DNA of 64,000 nucleotides from Streptomyces roseofulvus (GTDB lineage: Bacteria; Actinomycetota; Actinomycetes; Streptomycetales; Streptomycetaceae), in the NCBI RefSeq assembly GCF_039534915.1, contig NZ_BAAAWE010000001.1, forward strand, positions 4,464,001 through 4,528,000, given 5' to 3'. The position numbers and the translations under genes are program-made. The notes beneath the pieces are model-generated. The model saw only the letters and a program-made list of their open reading frames with translations, did no database searches and had not been told where the DNA came from. Below, piece by piece: positions 8,846 to 16,545 of the stretch; the first letter of the stretch is position 1; each line of letters opens with the position of its first letter.

Positions 8846-10330
8846 CTACCTCTTGGGGACGAGATCGCCGAGATTGCCGACAAGGCTAGCGATTTCATCG
8901 GGACGCTCCTGTGCCCAGATAGCGAGGAAAGCGTTGGCGACGACCATTCCCGCAGTGAAGTCTAGGTCCTCGCCAATCTGCTCGAAAACCACATGGCGGT
9001 CGCGGTTGGTCAGGGCTCGATCGCGGACCACTTGCTTGACCCGCTCCTGCTCGCTGGTCGGGAGCTGCATGGAGACCGTGAGCCTTGCCGCGACGTGCTC
9101 CAGTCGATCCAGTACGACGTCGAAGATATGAGCCTCCGGATCCCCCTGACCGGGGAGAGTGAAGATCCGCCGATCGGGATCCGCCTTGTCTGCTTGATCC
9201 CCATCGACGAGGCAGACGGAAGGGAAACTGGAAGTCGGATCCAAATTATGTTGCTCGTTGACTTTGATTGCAGGGTCCGCTCCCCCCATTCCATGGATTT
9301 TGACCGCATTGAGTTCGATCCCGCCGTGATAGCGCAATGCGGTTGTGACCATGAGTTCGGCGAACGCATCTTCAACAAAGACTGCGAGTTTGGCGTCGAT
9401 CTGGCCGGTGATGGTCCGAAGCGCCTTGATGTCCAGTTTTCCCTGGAGCACCTCGCCGTTGTAGGCAGCCCAAATCGCCTTGGAGGGCAGTGGATCCAAG
9501 GCGTCGTTGCTGTGCGTCGTGAAGATCACTTGGCATGACTTGCGCAAGGCCACATCGATCAAGTACTCAACGATTCGGCGGGTCGCAATGGGGTGTAGTC
9601 CGTTTTCGATCTCCTCAATCAAAATAATGGCTCCATCGGGAGCTTCCTCGATGTCGGAGACGATGCGGATCACGCTGGCTTCGCCAGCCCCGAAGTGAAA
9701 TTCGGAATACTCGCTACCATCGGAGTTCCGGGCTGCGAACATAGTTGCCCGCCCCTGTGAATCGATCGAGAGGCGATTGCAGCCCTGCATCTCCTTGGCG
9801 AGAATCTTTTCTACTGCATCGACTACTGGAGACGAGAGCGCCACCTCGTGTTCAGCGACGAACTTGTTTCCCACCGCTTTGACGAGCTCTCTGCGTTCGG
9901 TGGCAGGAACCGTGCGTGATACGCCGAAGAGCAGTACGGGCCGGTCGATTGCCTTACGGTTCCACTTCAACTGCGGGAAGCTTGCGGTCCGCTGGAGGGG
10001 GAGGCGTGGATTGAGCTTCTTGTCGATTAGCTCGTACTCGATGACCCAGTCCTTCATGCTGGCGTCGTAGCGGCCACTCTTGGCAAAGAATTCTCCTGGC
10101 GCGATGTCTTTGTAGGCGATGCCGGCGGCGCCGAGGATGGTCGTTTTCCCGCCACCATTGGGTCCCACGACTGCCGTTACGGGAAAGTCGAAGCTGACAA
10201 CCCGATCGTTGAATCCGCGCACTCGCTTCAGCGTGATCCGGCGCAGGTAAGCCCCGTAGTTGGCCGAGGCAACCTTATCTTCGAGGCGCCGGATGTCGCC
10301 CTCGCGGATCTCGCTGCGGAAGTCGTCCAT
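8846..10330 (-). CDS. OLD-like AAA ATPase with C-terminal TOPRIM domain (putative defence nuclease)
   Basis: About 494 residues from ATG 10330. The ABC-type ATPase starts near residue 30 (LRRITLKRVRGFNDRVVSF). It has Walker A GPNGGGKTT (56-64), signature FGAGEAS, Walker B AIILIEEIENGLHP and H-loop FTTHSND. A TOPRIM-like half follows, with FVEDAFAELM supplying the conserved Glu and CLVDGDQ the DxD. This layout is that of OLD-family/GajA-type nucleases used in phage defence (Gabija, retron Eco8, old). No UvrD-like helicase partner is nearby, so it may be a class 1 OLD that acts alone. The gene is clearly less GC-rich than its neighbours, indicating a separate origin. Nuclease activity is inferred. 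Confidence 0.82.
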   Translation of the reverse strand: MDDFRSEIREGDIRRLEDKVASANYGAYLRRITLKRVRGFNDRVVSFDFPVTAVVGPNGGGKTTILGAAGIAYKDIAPGEFFAKSGRYDASMKDWVIEYELIDKKLNPRLPLQRTASFPQLKWNRKAIDRPVLLFGVSRTVPATERRELVKAVGNKFVAEHEVALSSPVVDAVEKILAKEMQGCNRLSIDSQGRATMFAARNSDGSEYSEFHFGAGEASVIRIVSDIEEAPDGAIILIEEIENGLHPIATRRIVEYLIDVALRKSCQVIFTTHSNDALDPLPSKAIWAAYNGEVLQGKLDIKALRTITGQIDAKLAVFVEDAFAELMVTTALRYHGGIELNAVKIHGMGGADPAIKVNEQHNLDPTSSFPSVCLVDGDQADKADPDRRIFTLPGQGDPEAHIFDVVLDRLEHVAARLTVSMQLPTSEQERVKQVVRDRALTNRDRHVVFEQIGEDLDFTAGMVVANAFLAIWAQERPDEIASLVGNLGDLVPKR

Positions 10331-10810
10331 GGAAGCCTGTCCCCTGTTCGCGGTTGCCCACTCTAGTAAGCGCGCGAGGAGGCCGCCGTCTCGCGCGGAT
10401 ATGGGGCCAGAGTACGCGTGTTGTGCGCGCAGAGGTGGGTTGTTCGCGCGGTGGAGGGTTCCCTGGGTTGGCCTGCGGCTGCCGCCTGTCTGGCGGACCG
10501 CGAGTGTTCGACCAACCCTCGCCAGGGTGGGAAGGAGCCGAGAAGGGGACGTCCGCCGACTGTCGACTTCCAACGCGTGCAGCGCGTCTTACAAGGCACG
10601 GGCCTTGACCGACTTCTCCATCCGCTCCCTCTGTTTCCTGGTGCCCGCTGTGCCCGGCTGCCCGCTGTGGGCGCAGCGGACACCCTCGATGACCAGGAGC
10701 GTAGAAGGATTTTGCCCGCCCTGCCCGCCCTTTCGGACAACCTGCTCCCGCACCCGGCACGGTCGTCCTGCCCGGCCGCTGGGGTCGGGCGAACACCCAG
10801 GAGGGGAACC
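10331..10810. other. 480-bp stretch without a convincing gene
   Basis: Long reading frames cross this stretch in several frames but have poor Streptomyces codon bias and no recognisable protein. It should contain the divergent promoters of the ATPase gene (minus) and of the 42-aa ORF and FRG gene (plus). A TTGACC at about 10606 is a possible -35 element but no good -10 box follows it. Confidence 0.4.
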
Positions 10811-10939
10811 ATGGACAAGCCCGTGCCCACCACCCGCCGGCTCGCCGGCGCCGCGCTCGCCAGTCTCGTCAACGGGGCTGCCTGGGCGCTGGGTTCGAAA
10901 TGTGTGGCGGGCCTTGTGTGGTGGGTGCAACACCGTTAG
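10811..10939 (+). CDS. 42-aa hydrophobic small protein
   Basis: ATG 10811 follows a strong ribosome binding site, GGAGGGG with 4 nt to the start. The peptide begins MDKPVPTTRRLAGAALASLV and ends in WWVQHR: a basic N-terminus, then about 25 apolar residues that could span or lie on a membrane. It lies just upstream of the FRG gene within the transposon cargo. No family is recognised with confidence. Small membrane peptides are frequent killer or regulatory parts of defence cassettes, but that is inference; it may also be a chance ORF. Confidence 0.5.
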   Translation: MDKPVPTTRRLAGAALASLVNGAAWALGSKCVAGLVWWVQHR

Positions 10940-11004
10940 CCGCCCTGGGCGGGCGGGCCCGGATTCGCTCCGGGCCCGCCCCCGAACCCGCTACGTTCGT
11001 GTGC

Positions 11005-11973
11005 ATGGGTCTTGCCGCGCAGTACTTCCACGAACGCGATTCCAACCGTCGCCTGGGCATCACCTCTGCCGAGGCGCTGTGGGAGTGGGTGCAGGCTGGT
11101 GGCGCTGACGGGCTGACCTCGAACGAGTGGCCGCTAGCACCGGGCGAAGATGTCTTCTTCCGCGGGCAGCCCAGTACCGAGTACGGCCTGTCCTCCAGTC
11201 TGTACCGTGTCTGCCGCGCACGCCCCGCCGCACCGGAGGCCGGTGTCCCCAACCGGGTGGACGAGCACGTGATGGCCGGAACGGAGCGCGCGGTCATTGA
11301 CGCCATGCGGCGCGAGGGCATCGGACGGCGCATGACGGATGGGCAACTACTTGCCGTTCTGCAGCACCACGGTATTCCCACCCGGCTCATCGACGTCTCC
11401 GAGTCTCCCCTGGAGGCTCTCTTCTTCGCGGTCGACCAGCAGCACGGTGTCGACGGACGACTCTTCATGCTCCACCTGCACCGCGATGCCGCACAGTCGG
11501 TGGACACGATCGACTTCTCCCAACAGGCGTTGGAATGGGCCGATGCTACGCACGGACGGCGCCGAGCCAAGGGTGAGTGGACCCAGCAGGTCGCCGTGGT
11601 CGACCAAGCCCCGCTCGATCCCCGGATGCAGGCGCAGCGCGGGCGGTTTCTCGTCGGCGGCCTCAACCGGCGTTACGGCGGGCGCTCCTACCGAATCGAC
11701 GGATCCAATGTTCCAGGAGACCAGTACCCCGACATCTCGACCCTGGGCGTCAACTTCCTCAACAGCGTCAAAGGGAAGCCGAACATGAACTGGTCTGCGA
11801 CGGGATGGACTCTGCGTGTCAGCTCGTCGTGGAAGCCCGAGCTCCTTGAGCGCCTGGCCGGGCAGGGAATCGACCCCGACTCCATGTATCCGCCGCTCGG
11901 TGAGGTCCGACGGCTCGGGCTGCAGGTGGCCCGTGACGCGGCAAAGGGTCTCACCGAGGCATCAGTGTCCTGA
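11005..11973 (+). CDS. FRG domain-containing protein
   Basis: 322 residues. The FRG domain begins at VFFRGQPSTEYGLSSSLYR (FRG at residues 52-54) and continues through LLAVLQHHGIPTRLIDVSES and PLEALFFAV, the family's conserved core. FRG proteins occur in prophages and defence islands; their biochemical activity is not established. The domain occupies the N-terminal half and the remainder has no recognised domain. ATG 11005 has no ribosome binding site, but TACGTT lies 7 nt before it, which fits a leaderless promoter. It is one of the cargo genes, convergent with the NACHT gene. Confidence 0.85.
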   Translation: MGLAAQYFHERDSNRRLGITSAEALWEWVQAGGADGLTSNEWPLAPGEDVFFRGQPSTEYGLSSSLYRVCRARPAAPEAGVPNRVDEHVMAGTERAVIDAMRREGIGRRMTDGQLLAVLQHHGIPTRLIDVSESPLEALFFAVDQQHGVDGRLFMLHLHRDAAQSVDTIDFSQQALEWADATHGRRRAKGEWTQQVAVVDQAPLDPRMQAQRGRFLVGGLNRRYGGRSYRIDGSNVPGDQYPDISTLGVNFLNSVKGKPNMNWSATGWTLRVSSSWKPELLERLAGQGIDPDSMYPPLGEVRRLGLQVARDAAKGLTEASVS

Positions 11974-12344
11974 CCCGGCAGACAAGTCGAGTGGAGGCGA
12001 TCACCAGCATGCCGGTCGGTACAGGTACGGGGGCGGGTGAGTGACACCCGCCCCGGCGCCGGGAGTGTTGAGGCTTTCCCGACGGCCGTGTGTGCGGTGT
12101 GATCCGAGCCCACCAGGTAGCCGAACGCGTCGCCCGCACCTCCTCTGGCCCGTCCGCGTCCTTCATTGCCGCGGCTGCCCTTACTACCGCCCCCGCCACG
12201 ACGCCCGGCGGCGCGCTCTGAGTGGCGCGGAGCCATCGAAGACGCTCCGGGGATCAGTCCTCGAGCCCCGCGCACCAGTGAAGAAGACCACTGACAGGCG
12301 GTGGAAGGCGCAAGGCGGGACGGTGTCCGTCTGCTCCACTGGTG
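11974..12344. other. Intergenic stretch between convergent FRG and NACHT genes
   Basis: The 371 bp contain a strong hairpin at 12030-12054 and otherwise no gene with convincing codon bias. Frames crossing it are short and share no recognisable motif. Confidence 0.5.
12030..12054 (+). terminator. Terminator-like hairpin after the FRG gene
   Basis: GGGGCGGGTG (12030-12039) and CACCCGCCCC (12045-12054) form a perfect 10-bp stem with a 5-nt loop, about 57 bp after the FRG stop codon. There is no T tract, as is common in Streptomyces. Confidence 0.65.
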
Positions 12345-14996
12345 TCACAGGCCGCCCGGCCAGCGCGGTGGGTCGGCAAGATGAAGCCTGGCGAGATCGT
12401 CGTGGAGCCAGGCATAGGCGTAGTTGATCGCCGGGGTGTCGCCGTACAGCTCCGGCTCGGAAATCGAATGCTCGGTGTACGGGCGCGCCCAGTACGACAC
12501 CGGCCCAGCCGGTCCCACCCCGTTCGCTGCGCTGAGCTTTCTCGCGGGCATTGCGAGGAGGTCGTCGCCCTGGACCAGCGTCAAGTCGACCAACGGCGCG
12601 CCGGGCGCAATGCGTTCGCGCAAGCTCAGTAGTAGTGCGGGAGGTTCATCCGGGTCGGCGGGCACCTGGAGAGCTCCGGTGATCTGTGCTGCAGAGGCGG
12701 TCAGCCCCAGTGTGTCATGCAGCAAGGGGAACCAGGCCGTCACCAGGGCGCGGTAAATCTCAACCGCGGCAGTGAGGACCTGGCAGGCCAGGCGATGGAA
12801 CTGCGGCGGCGAGTAGGCGTTCCAGATCCACTCACCGCCGCAGTCGGGCTCCGGATAGGGGCGGTGCAGCGTGCCGTCCGATCCCACCGCGCTGCCGCTT
12901 TCCAGCGTCTCCTGAAGGTGGCGCAGTTCGGCGGGCGTGGTGACGAGCCGGCCATTGTGGCCGATACGAACTGCGGTGGAGCTTCTGCGGAGCCGGGCAC
13001 GGATGACGGCGAGGGCGTCCTCGGCGGGCATCGGGGCGTGATCGCGTTCGTGTCGGCCGAGCAGGGCCTTTGCGGTGAGGTATAGGCGTTCGGCCGTGTG
13101 CGGATGGCAGCCGGGTAGCGGCAGGTCCTTGTTCGTACACAGGTCGGTCAGGCGGTTGGCGACGAGGCCGAGGGCCCAGTGCCAGGGCCAAGCTTCGTGG
13201 TCGGCAGCCACGAGTCCGTACCACGGTTGTACGGGCCTGATTCGGCGATCACGTTCAAGGCACCGGTGCTCGAAAGGGATCTGGAGCGCGGGGGTACCTG
13301 CTCCGCTGCGGGGCAGCAGTTGTGCGCTCAGCCGGTGGTCGTCCCAGCGGGCGTCGACCGTCAGCGGGCCACCTCGGCTGTAGAGGACGCCGGAGGCGGG
13401 TGCCAGCCGGTCTGTCCAGGTATCCCAGGCCTGTTGCATGCGACGGACGGTCTCCGCCCGTGTAAGACGGGGAAGTGGCTGGTCTCCTGGATCAGCAGCC
13501 ACCAGGTCACGGGGGCCGGGAACGGCCTCGTGGACGGCCCATGCCGCCGCCCCCGGCCAACGGGCAGCGATCCGCTGGATGAGATCGCTGCCTTGGTCCC
13601 AGCTACCGTCGGCGACCGCTAGGGCAAGCCCGCCCCGCCATATCGCCAGCTGGTCAGGATCCTCCAGGACCGTATCCGGGAGCTCGCCGGCGAGAACGGC
13701 CTGGCCGGCGAAGTACTGCTCCAGCACGGGCAGCGCGAACTCCACGGTCCGGCCCCGGATCACGACGAGACGGCTAGCGCGGAGAGTTTCGAGGCTGTCG
13801 GCATCGCCCAGCTGTGCGGCTGGCGCCCGCCCCCCTGCGGCAAGCGAGGCCGCGGCGAGCCTAGTCAGCAGGCGGCGTGCCTGCGGCTCGGGCGCACCGG
13901 AGAGCCGGACACCGCGTTCGGCCAGCGCATGCAGGAACGCCACCTGTCGTGCGGGAAGATGACGGTCTTCACGCTGCAGCGCGGCGGCGATCACCGCAAA
14001 CAAAGGACGCCGCAGCGCCTGAGAAACCTCCGTGCTCACCCTCTCCAGTGCCCCCGCGCGACCGCCCAGCCGCGCGATCAGGGCGTCGGCCTCCTCTAGT
14101 GACAGAGCAGGGCATACGTGTCGCTGGTCGACGGGCACACCAGTGAGGCGGAAGCCGCGCCGGGTAGTAACGATGACCCGCCACGACGGGTGCAGTACAG
14201 CCAGGGTCCGCGCCTGGGCCAACAGGTCCTCGCCTCGGGTTAGACCAAGCTCGTCCAAACCGTCCAGCACGAGCCGCACCGGGCGAAGAGCGGGATCCCC
14301 CACCGGGGTCGCGGCCTCCTCTACCGCCCGTGGTAGATCCGCCAGGACCTGCCGGGCCGGAAGGAACACGGGGATCGCAGCCTGCGGATCCGTACGTGCC
14401 GCGGCGATGTCGGCGGCGTGCAGCCGCTCCACGCTCAGCGACTTGCCCGATCCGAGATCACCCTCGAGCACCGCGAACCCAGTCTCGGGAAGGCGACTCC
14501 ACCACGCCCGAGGATCTCCGAGCGAGAGGTCATCAGCGCAATCGGTCGCATCATTGGGCTCGGCGCCCGCCGCGATCCATCTGCTCACCATCCGCTGCCG
14601 GCCAGCAGCGGCTAGCCGGTCCAGCACCGCCGCCCCGGTGAGAACGGCCTCCGGATGTCGCGGCGGGGTCCGGGGCAACTGCGCCTCGTCCAGCAAGGTG
14701 CGCCACCGGCTCTCATCGCATCGCTCACCAGCCCACTCGCTCCAAAGCCTGACCACAGCGATCAACTGCTCGCTGCTGTTGGAGGCCGGCGTCTTCGCGT
14801 TGTCCCACTCCTCGTGCAGCCACTCCCCAAGGCGTCTGTCCAACGACGAACCCCGGCCACCGGCCAACCGCGCGACATCACGGCGCGAATATTTTTGCCC
14901 TGTCCGTCTACAGGCGGTCTTGGCTTTTGCCTCCAGAGTCCGCAACTCGTCATACAGTTCCCGAGCCTTGGGCGGCCTGCCCATCCACGCTCTCAT
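12345..14996 (-). CDS. NACHT-domain STAND NTPase (putative anti-phage sensor)
   Basis: 883 residues. The N-terminal 60 residues resemble an XRE-type HTH (KYSRRDVARLAGGRGSSLDRRLGEWL). The NACHT NTPase follows with Walker A GDLGSGKS (K185), Walker B VLDGLDEL (D245, D248) and sensor VIVTTRR. The long C-terminal region (about 400-883) shows no clear repeats and may be the sensing part. Bacterial NACHT proteins act as NLR-like phage sensors that trigger abortive infection; here no C-terminal effector domain is recognised, so how it would kill is unknown. It is transposon cargo, convergent with the FRG gene. ATG 14984 is an alternative start. Confidence 0.82.
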   Translation of the reverse strand: MRAWMGRPPKARELYDELRTLEAKAKTACRRTGQKYSRRDVARLAGGRGSSLDRRLGEWLHEEWDNAKTPASNSSEQLIAVVRLWSEWAGERCDESRWRTLLDEAQLPRTPPRHPEAVLTGAAVLDRLAAAGRQRMVSRWIAAGAEPNDATDCADDLSLGDPRAWWSRLPETGFAVLEGDLGSGKSLSVERLHAADIAAARTDPQAAIPVFLPARQVLADLPRAVEEAATPVGDPALRPVRLVLDGLDELGLTRGEDLLAQARTLAVLHPSWRVIVTTRRGFRLTGVPVDQRHVCPALSLEEADALIARLGGRAGALERVSTEVSQALRRPLFAVIAAALQREDRHLPARQVAFLHALAERGVRLSGAPEPQARRLLTRLAAASLAAGGRAPAAQLGDADSLETLRASRLVVIRGRTVEFALPVLEQYFAGQAVLAGELPDTVLEDPDQLAIWRGGLALAVADGSWDQGSDLIQRIAARWPGAAAWAVHEAVPGPRDLVAADPGDQPLPRLTRAETVRRMQQAWDTWTDRLAPASGVLYSRGGPLTVDARWDDHRLSAQLLPRSGAGTPALQIPFEHRCLERDRRIRPVQPWYGLVAADHEAWPWHWALGLVANRLTDLCTNKDLPLPGCHPHTAERLYLTAKALLGRHERDHAPMPAEDALAVIRARLRRSSTAVRIGHNGRLVTTPAELRHLQETLESGSAVGSDGTLHRPYPEPDCGGEWIWNAYSPPQFHRLACQVLTAAVEIYRALVTAWFPLLHDTLGLTASAAQITGALQVPADPDEPPALLLSLRERIAPGAPLVDLTLVQGDDLLAMPARKLSAANGVGPAGPVSYWARPYTEHSISEPELYGDTPAINYAYAWLHDDLARLHLADPPRWPGGL

Positions 14997-15349
14997 CTCT
15001 CTTCGTGCTGTTGTTGCCAGCCGCCCGTTTCGGTGACGGCGGTCAACGACAGGTACCAGACCAACCAGTGAATCCGAGATCGTTGGCTGTGGGGAGGGAG
15101 CCTAGTGATCTCACTCGTCCCGCTGAAGGTAAGGACGGGTGTGAACTGACCTGCGGGTGCCAGGGCAGGAAAGGCATCGGAAGCTCGCCCCGCTCGCTCT
15201 GTTTCAGGGACCTGGCGTCGTGGGCATTCATGTCCCGTCTCTCTAGAAGTGGGCCATATCGGTGCGCTGACCTCGGATGGTTCAGATTGACTGAGACGGG
15301 ACAGGCTGACTCGTCTCGCTCAACCTGAGCAGTGTGCGCAGTCCCCGGA
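14997..15349. other. Intergenic stretch with transposon-end-like repeats
   Basis: The 353 bp between the NACHT start and the next gene have no convincing ORF. They contain an 11-bp inverted repeat pair (15231-15303) and an 11-mer identical to part of the transposon's left end (15307-15317). Confidence 0.5.
15231..15303. repeat. Inverted repeat pair TGTCCCGTCTC, 73 bp overall
   Basis: TGTCCCGTCTC (15231-15241) is repeated exactly in inverted orientation at 15293-15303. Both copies begin with the TGT of Tn7-like ends and share the CGTCTC core with the real left end. TGACTCGTCTC at 15307-15317 equals positions 2750-2760. This may be a remnant of an older end or of an end-to-end insertion. Confidence 0.5.
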
Positions 15350-15823
15350 CTACGTGTCTTGGGGATGCCGGTGAGTGCGCCACAGATGTCTGAGGGCTTC
15401 GAGTTCAGTTCGGGGGAAGTGCTCACCCCACTTGCCTCGGTAGCGGCTCTCGCCATAGCTCTGTGCGACCTCGTCGAAGCAGCGAATCACTGCGCGGGCG
15501 AGCTGGTGGATGCCCAGCTGACTCGACCAGATCTCGGTTCCCTTGTTGTCGTGGTCGCTGCCGTCGCGCAGTGCGAGCACGCGGATCCAGGTGTCCTCGC
15601 CTTCGCGGTAGAAGATCCACCGGTAGGCGGTCGGCTCGGCCTCGAACTGGGCGCGGGTCTCTGCCTCACCGGCGATGAGTCGGGCCACCGCAGTCAGGAA
15701 CTCCTCGGGCGCATTGCTGATGTAGGACGCGGTGAGCTCGACCCTCGCCCGGTGATCTTCAAGGGAGCAGTCGGCCCACCCGGATCCCGTCAACGTCCAG
15801 GTGATGCGCATGCCTGATGTCAC
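15350..15823 (-). CDS. Hypothetical protein (transposon cargo)
   Basis: About 157 residues from GTG 15823, which overlaps the upstream gene's TGA (GTGA). ATG 15811 (MRITWTLTGSGWADCSLED) is the alternative start. The protein is acidic and soluble, with no signal peptide and no recognised motif. Segments such as GTEIWSSQLGIHQLARAVIRCF look like a compact alpha/beta fold of the kind seen in actinobacterial immunity-type proteins, but no function can be assigned. It is co-transcribed with the DUF6228-like gene at the right end of the element. Confidence 0.65.
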   Translation of the reverse strand: MTSGMRITWTLTGSGWADCSLEDHRARVELTASYISNAPEEFLTAVARLIAGEAETRAQFEAEPTAYRWIFYREGEDTWIRVLALRDGSDHDNKGTEIWSSQLGIHQLARAVIRCFDEVAQSYGESRYRGKWGEHFPRTELEALRHLWRTHRHPQDT

Positions 15824-16275
15824 GGCTGCTCCCCGGCGAGGAAGGTCCGGACGTCGGCCGCCAGGGTAGCCATCTGCTCGCCGGCCTCCAGCCAGGTGGT
15901 CACCGAGGCGCCCCAGCCACCGGCGGCCTGTGGCCACGGCCGCACGGTCCAGGTCAATCCGACGTAGCCGCCGGATCGGAAGACGGCCGACACCGTCAGG
16001 TCCCGATCGTTGGTCTGCCAGCTCCGTTCGCCGTCCCATCCCCGGTAGTCGGCAACGAGGTCTTCCAGAAACGTGGTGAGATCGCTGTCCCAGATCCAGG
16101 CGACGACCTCGTTGACGCGAGCAGCCAGGCCCGGGGCCCGTAGCTCGACGGCATAGTGCACGGAGTCCGCGTCGAAGCTGAACCGGTCGCAGAACGTCAC
16201 GCCCACAGAGGAGGTGTCCTGGCAGCGGATGGTCACGCTGGACTTGTCGTCGTGGTAGTCGGCTGGGGATGTCAT
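15820..16275 (-). CDS. DUF6228-like hypothetical protein (transposon cargo)
   Basis: 151 residues beginning MTSPADYHDDKSSVTIRC. The run from FLEDLVADYRGW through WTVRPW resembles the Streptomyces family DUF6228 as I recall it; the function of that family is unknown. There are no catalytic motifs, signal peptide or membrane segments. It forms a two-gene unit with the following gene through a 4-nt overlap. The pair is the last cargo before the right end of the transposon. Confidence 0.68.
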   Translation of the reverse strand: MTSPADYHDDKSSVTIRCQDTSSVGVTFCDRFSFDADSVHYAVELRAPGLAARVNEVVAWIWDSDLTTFLEDLVADYRGWDGERSWQTNDRDLTVSAVFRSGGYVGLTWTVRPWPQAAGGWGASVTTWLEAGEQMATLAADVRTFLAGEQP

Positions 16276-16422
16276 GCGCGGAACGCTAGGTCAGTGCTGC
16301 CTTGATCGTCATCCAGATTCGGCGCTGACCAGGTTGAGAAACCGTAGGTAGCCAGAGGCGCAGGTGGTTCGGGTGGACCGAGACTAGGCCACCTTCAGCG
16401 AGACGCATCAGTGCAGGGCTGA

Positions 16423-16471
16423 CGACAGTTGCCGCGACAACGCGACAGTTAGCGTGACGAGGCACACGGCG
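16423..16471 (-). repeat. Right end of the Tn7-like element plus target duplication
   Basis: Read inward on the minus strand, the end begins TGTGCCTCGTC (from 16466). TGTCG-type sites lie at 16443-16450 (AACTGTCG), 16435-16441 (GTTGTCG) and 16423-16430 (AACTGTCG), spaced 6-12 bp apart. CGGCG at 16467-16471 repeats the left flank. The tight right cluster contrasts with the widely spaced left sites, the asymmetry known from Tn7. Confidence 0.9.
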
Positions 16472-16491
16472 GCGCCCCGGGACACGCGAGC

Positions 16492-16519
16492 ACTATTGCA
16501 AGCATCTGCTTGCAATAGT
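16492..16519. promoter_or_regulatory. 28-bp perfect palindrome upstream of the XRE-hbhA operon
   Basis: Two 13-bp arms, ACTATTGCAAGCA and its exact inverse, flank a TC centre. It lies 26 nt before the XRE ATG and 25 bp from the transposon's right end. Position and symmetry suggest an autoregulatory operator for the XRE protein encoded immediately downstream. Confidence 0.75.
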
Positions 16520-16545
16520 TAGCAGACGGTGGCAGGGTACGGAGC

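Larger units (their letters stand above)
2748..16466. mobile_element. Complete Tn7-like transposon with putative defence cargo
   Basis: The boundaries are visible directly. The left end TGTGACTCGTC and the inverted right end TGTGCCTCGTC are flanked by identical CGGCG pentamers (2743-2747 and 16467-16471), the 5-bp duplication expected of Tn7 transposition. Inside are tnsA, tnsB, tnsC and tniQ-like genes on the plus strand next to the left end. The cargo follows: an OLD-like ATPase, a 42-aa peptide, an FRG protein, a NACHT NTPase and two small hypothetical genes. No tnsE and no CRISPR array or cas gene is seen. Removing the element joins the araC upstream region directly to the XRE operator. 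Being intact at both ends, it may be a recent arrival. Confidence 0.92.

Noticed and set aside
12041..12427. A 128-residue plus-strand frame after the FRG gene
   Set aside because: It starts in the terminator hairpin, has poor codon bias and overlaps the NACHT 3' end.
15228..15320. Right border of the transposon at about 15303
   Set aside because: TGTCCCGTCTC at first looked like the right end, but its flank does not repeat CGGCG. The 16466 end matches the left end better and has the duplication and clustered TGTCG sites.
2748..16466. CRISPR-associated transposon
   Set aside because: No repeat-spacer array and no cas gene is present. Targeting appears to rest on TniQ alone.
2748..16466. Prophage or integrative conjugative element
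   Set aside because: No integrase, structural, relaxase or FtsK-like gene. The ends, duplication and tnsABC genes are those of a Tn7-like transposon.
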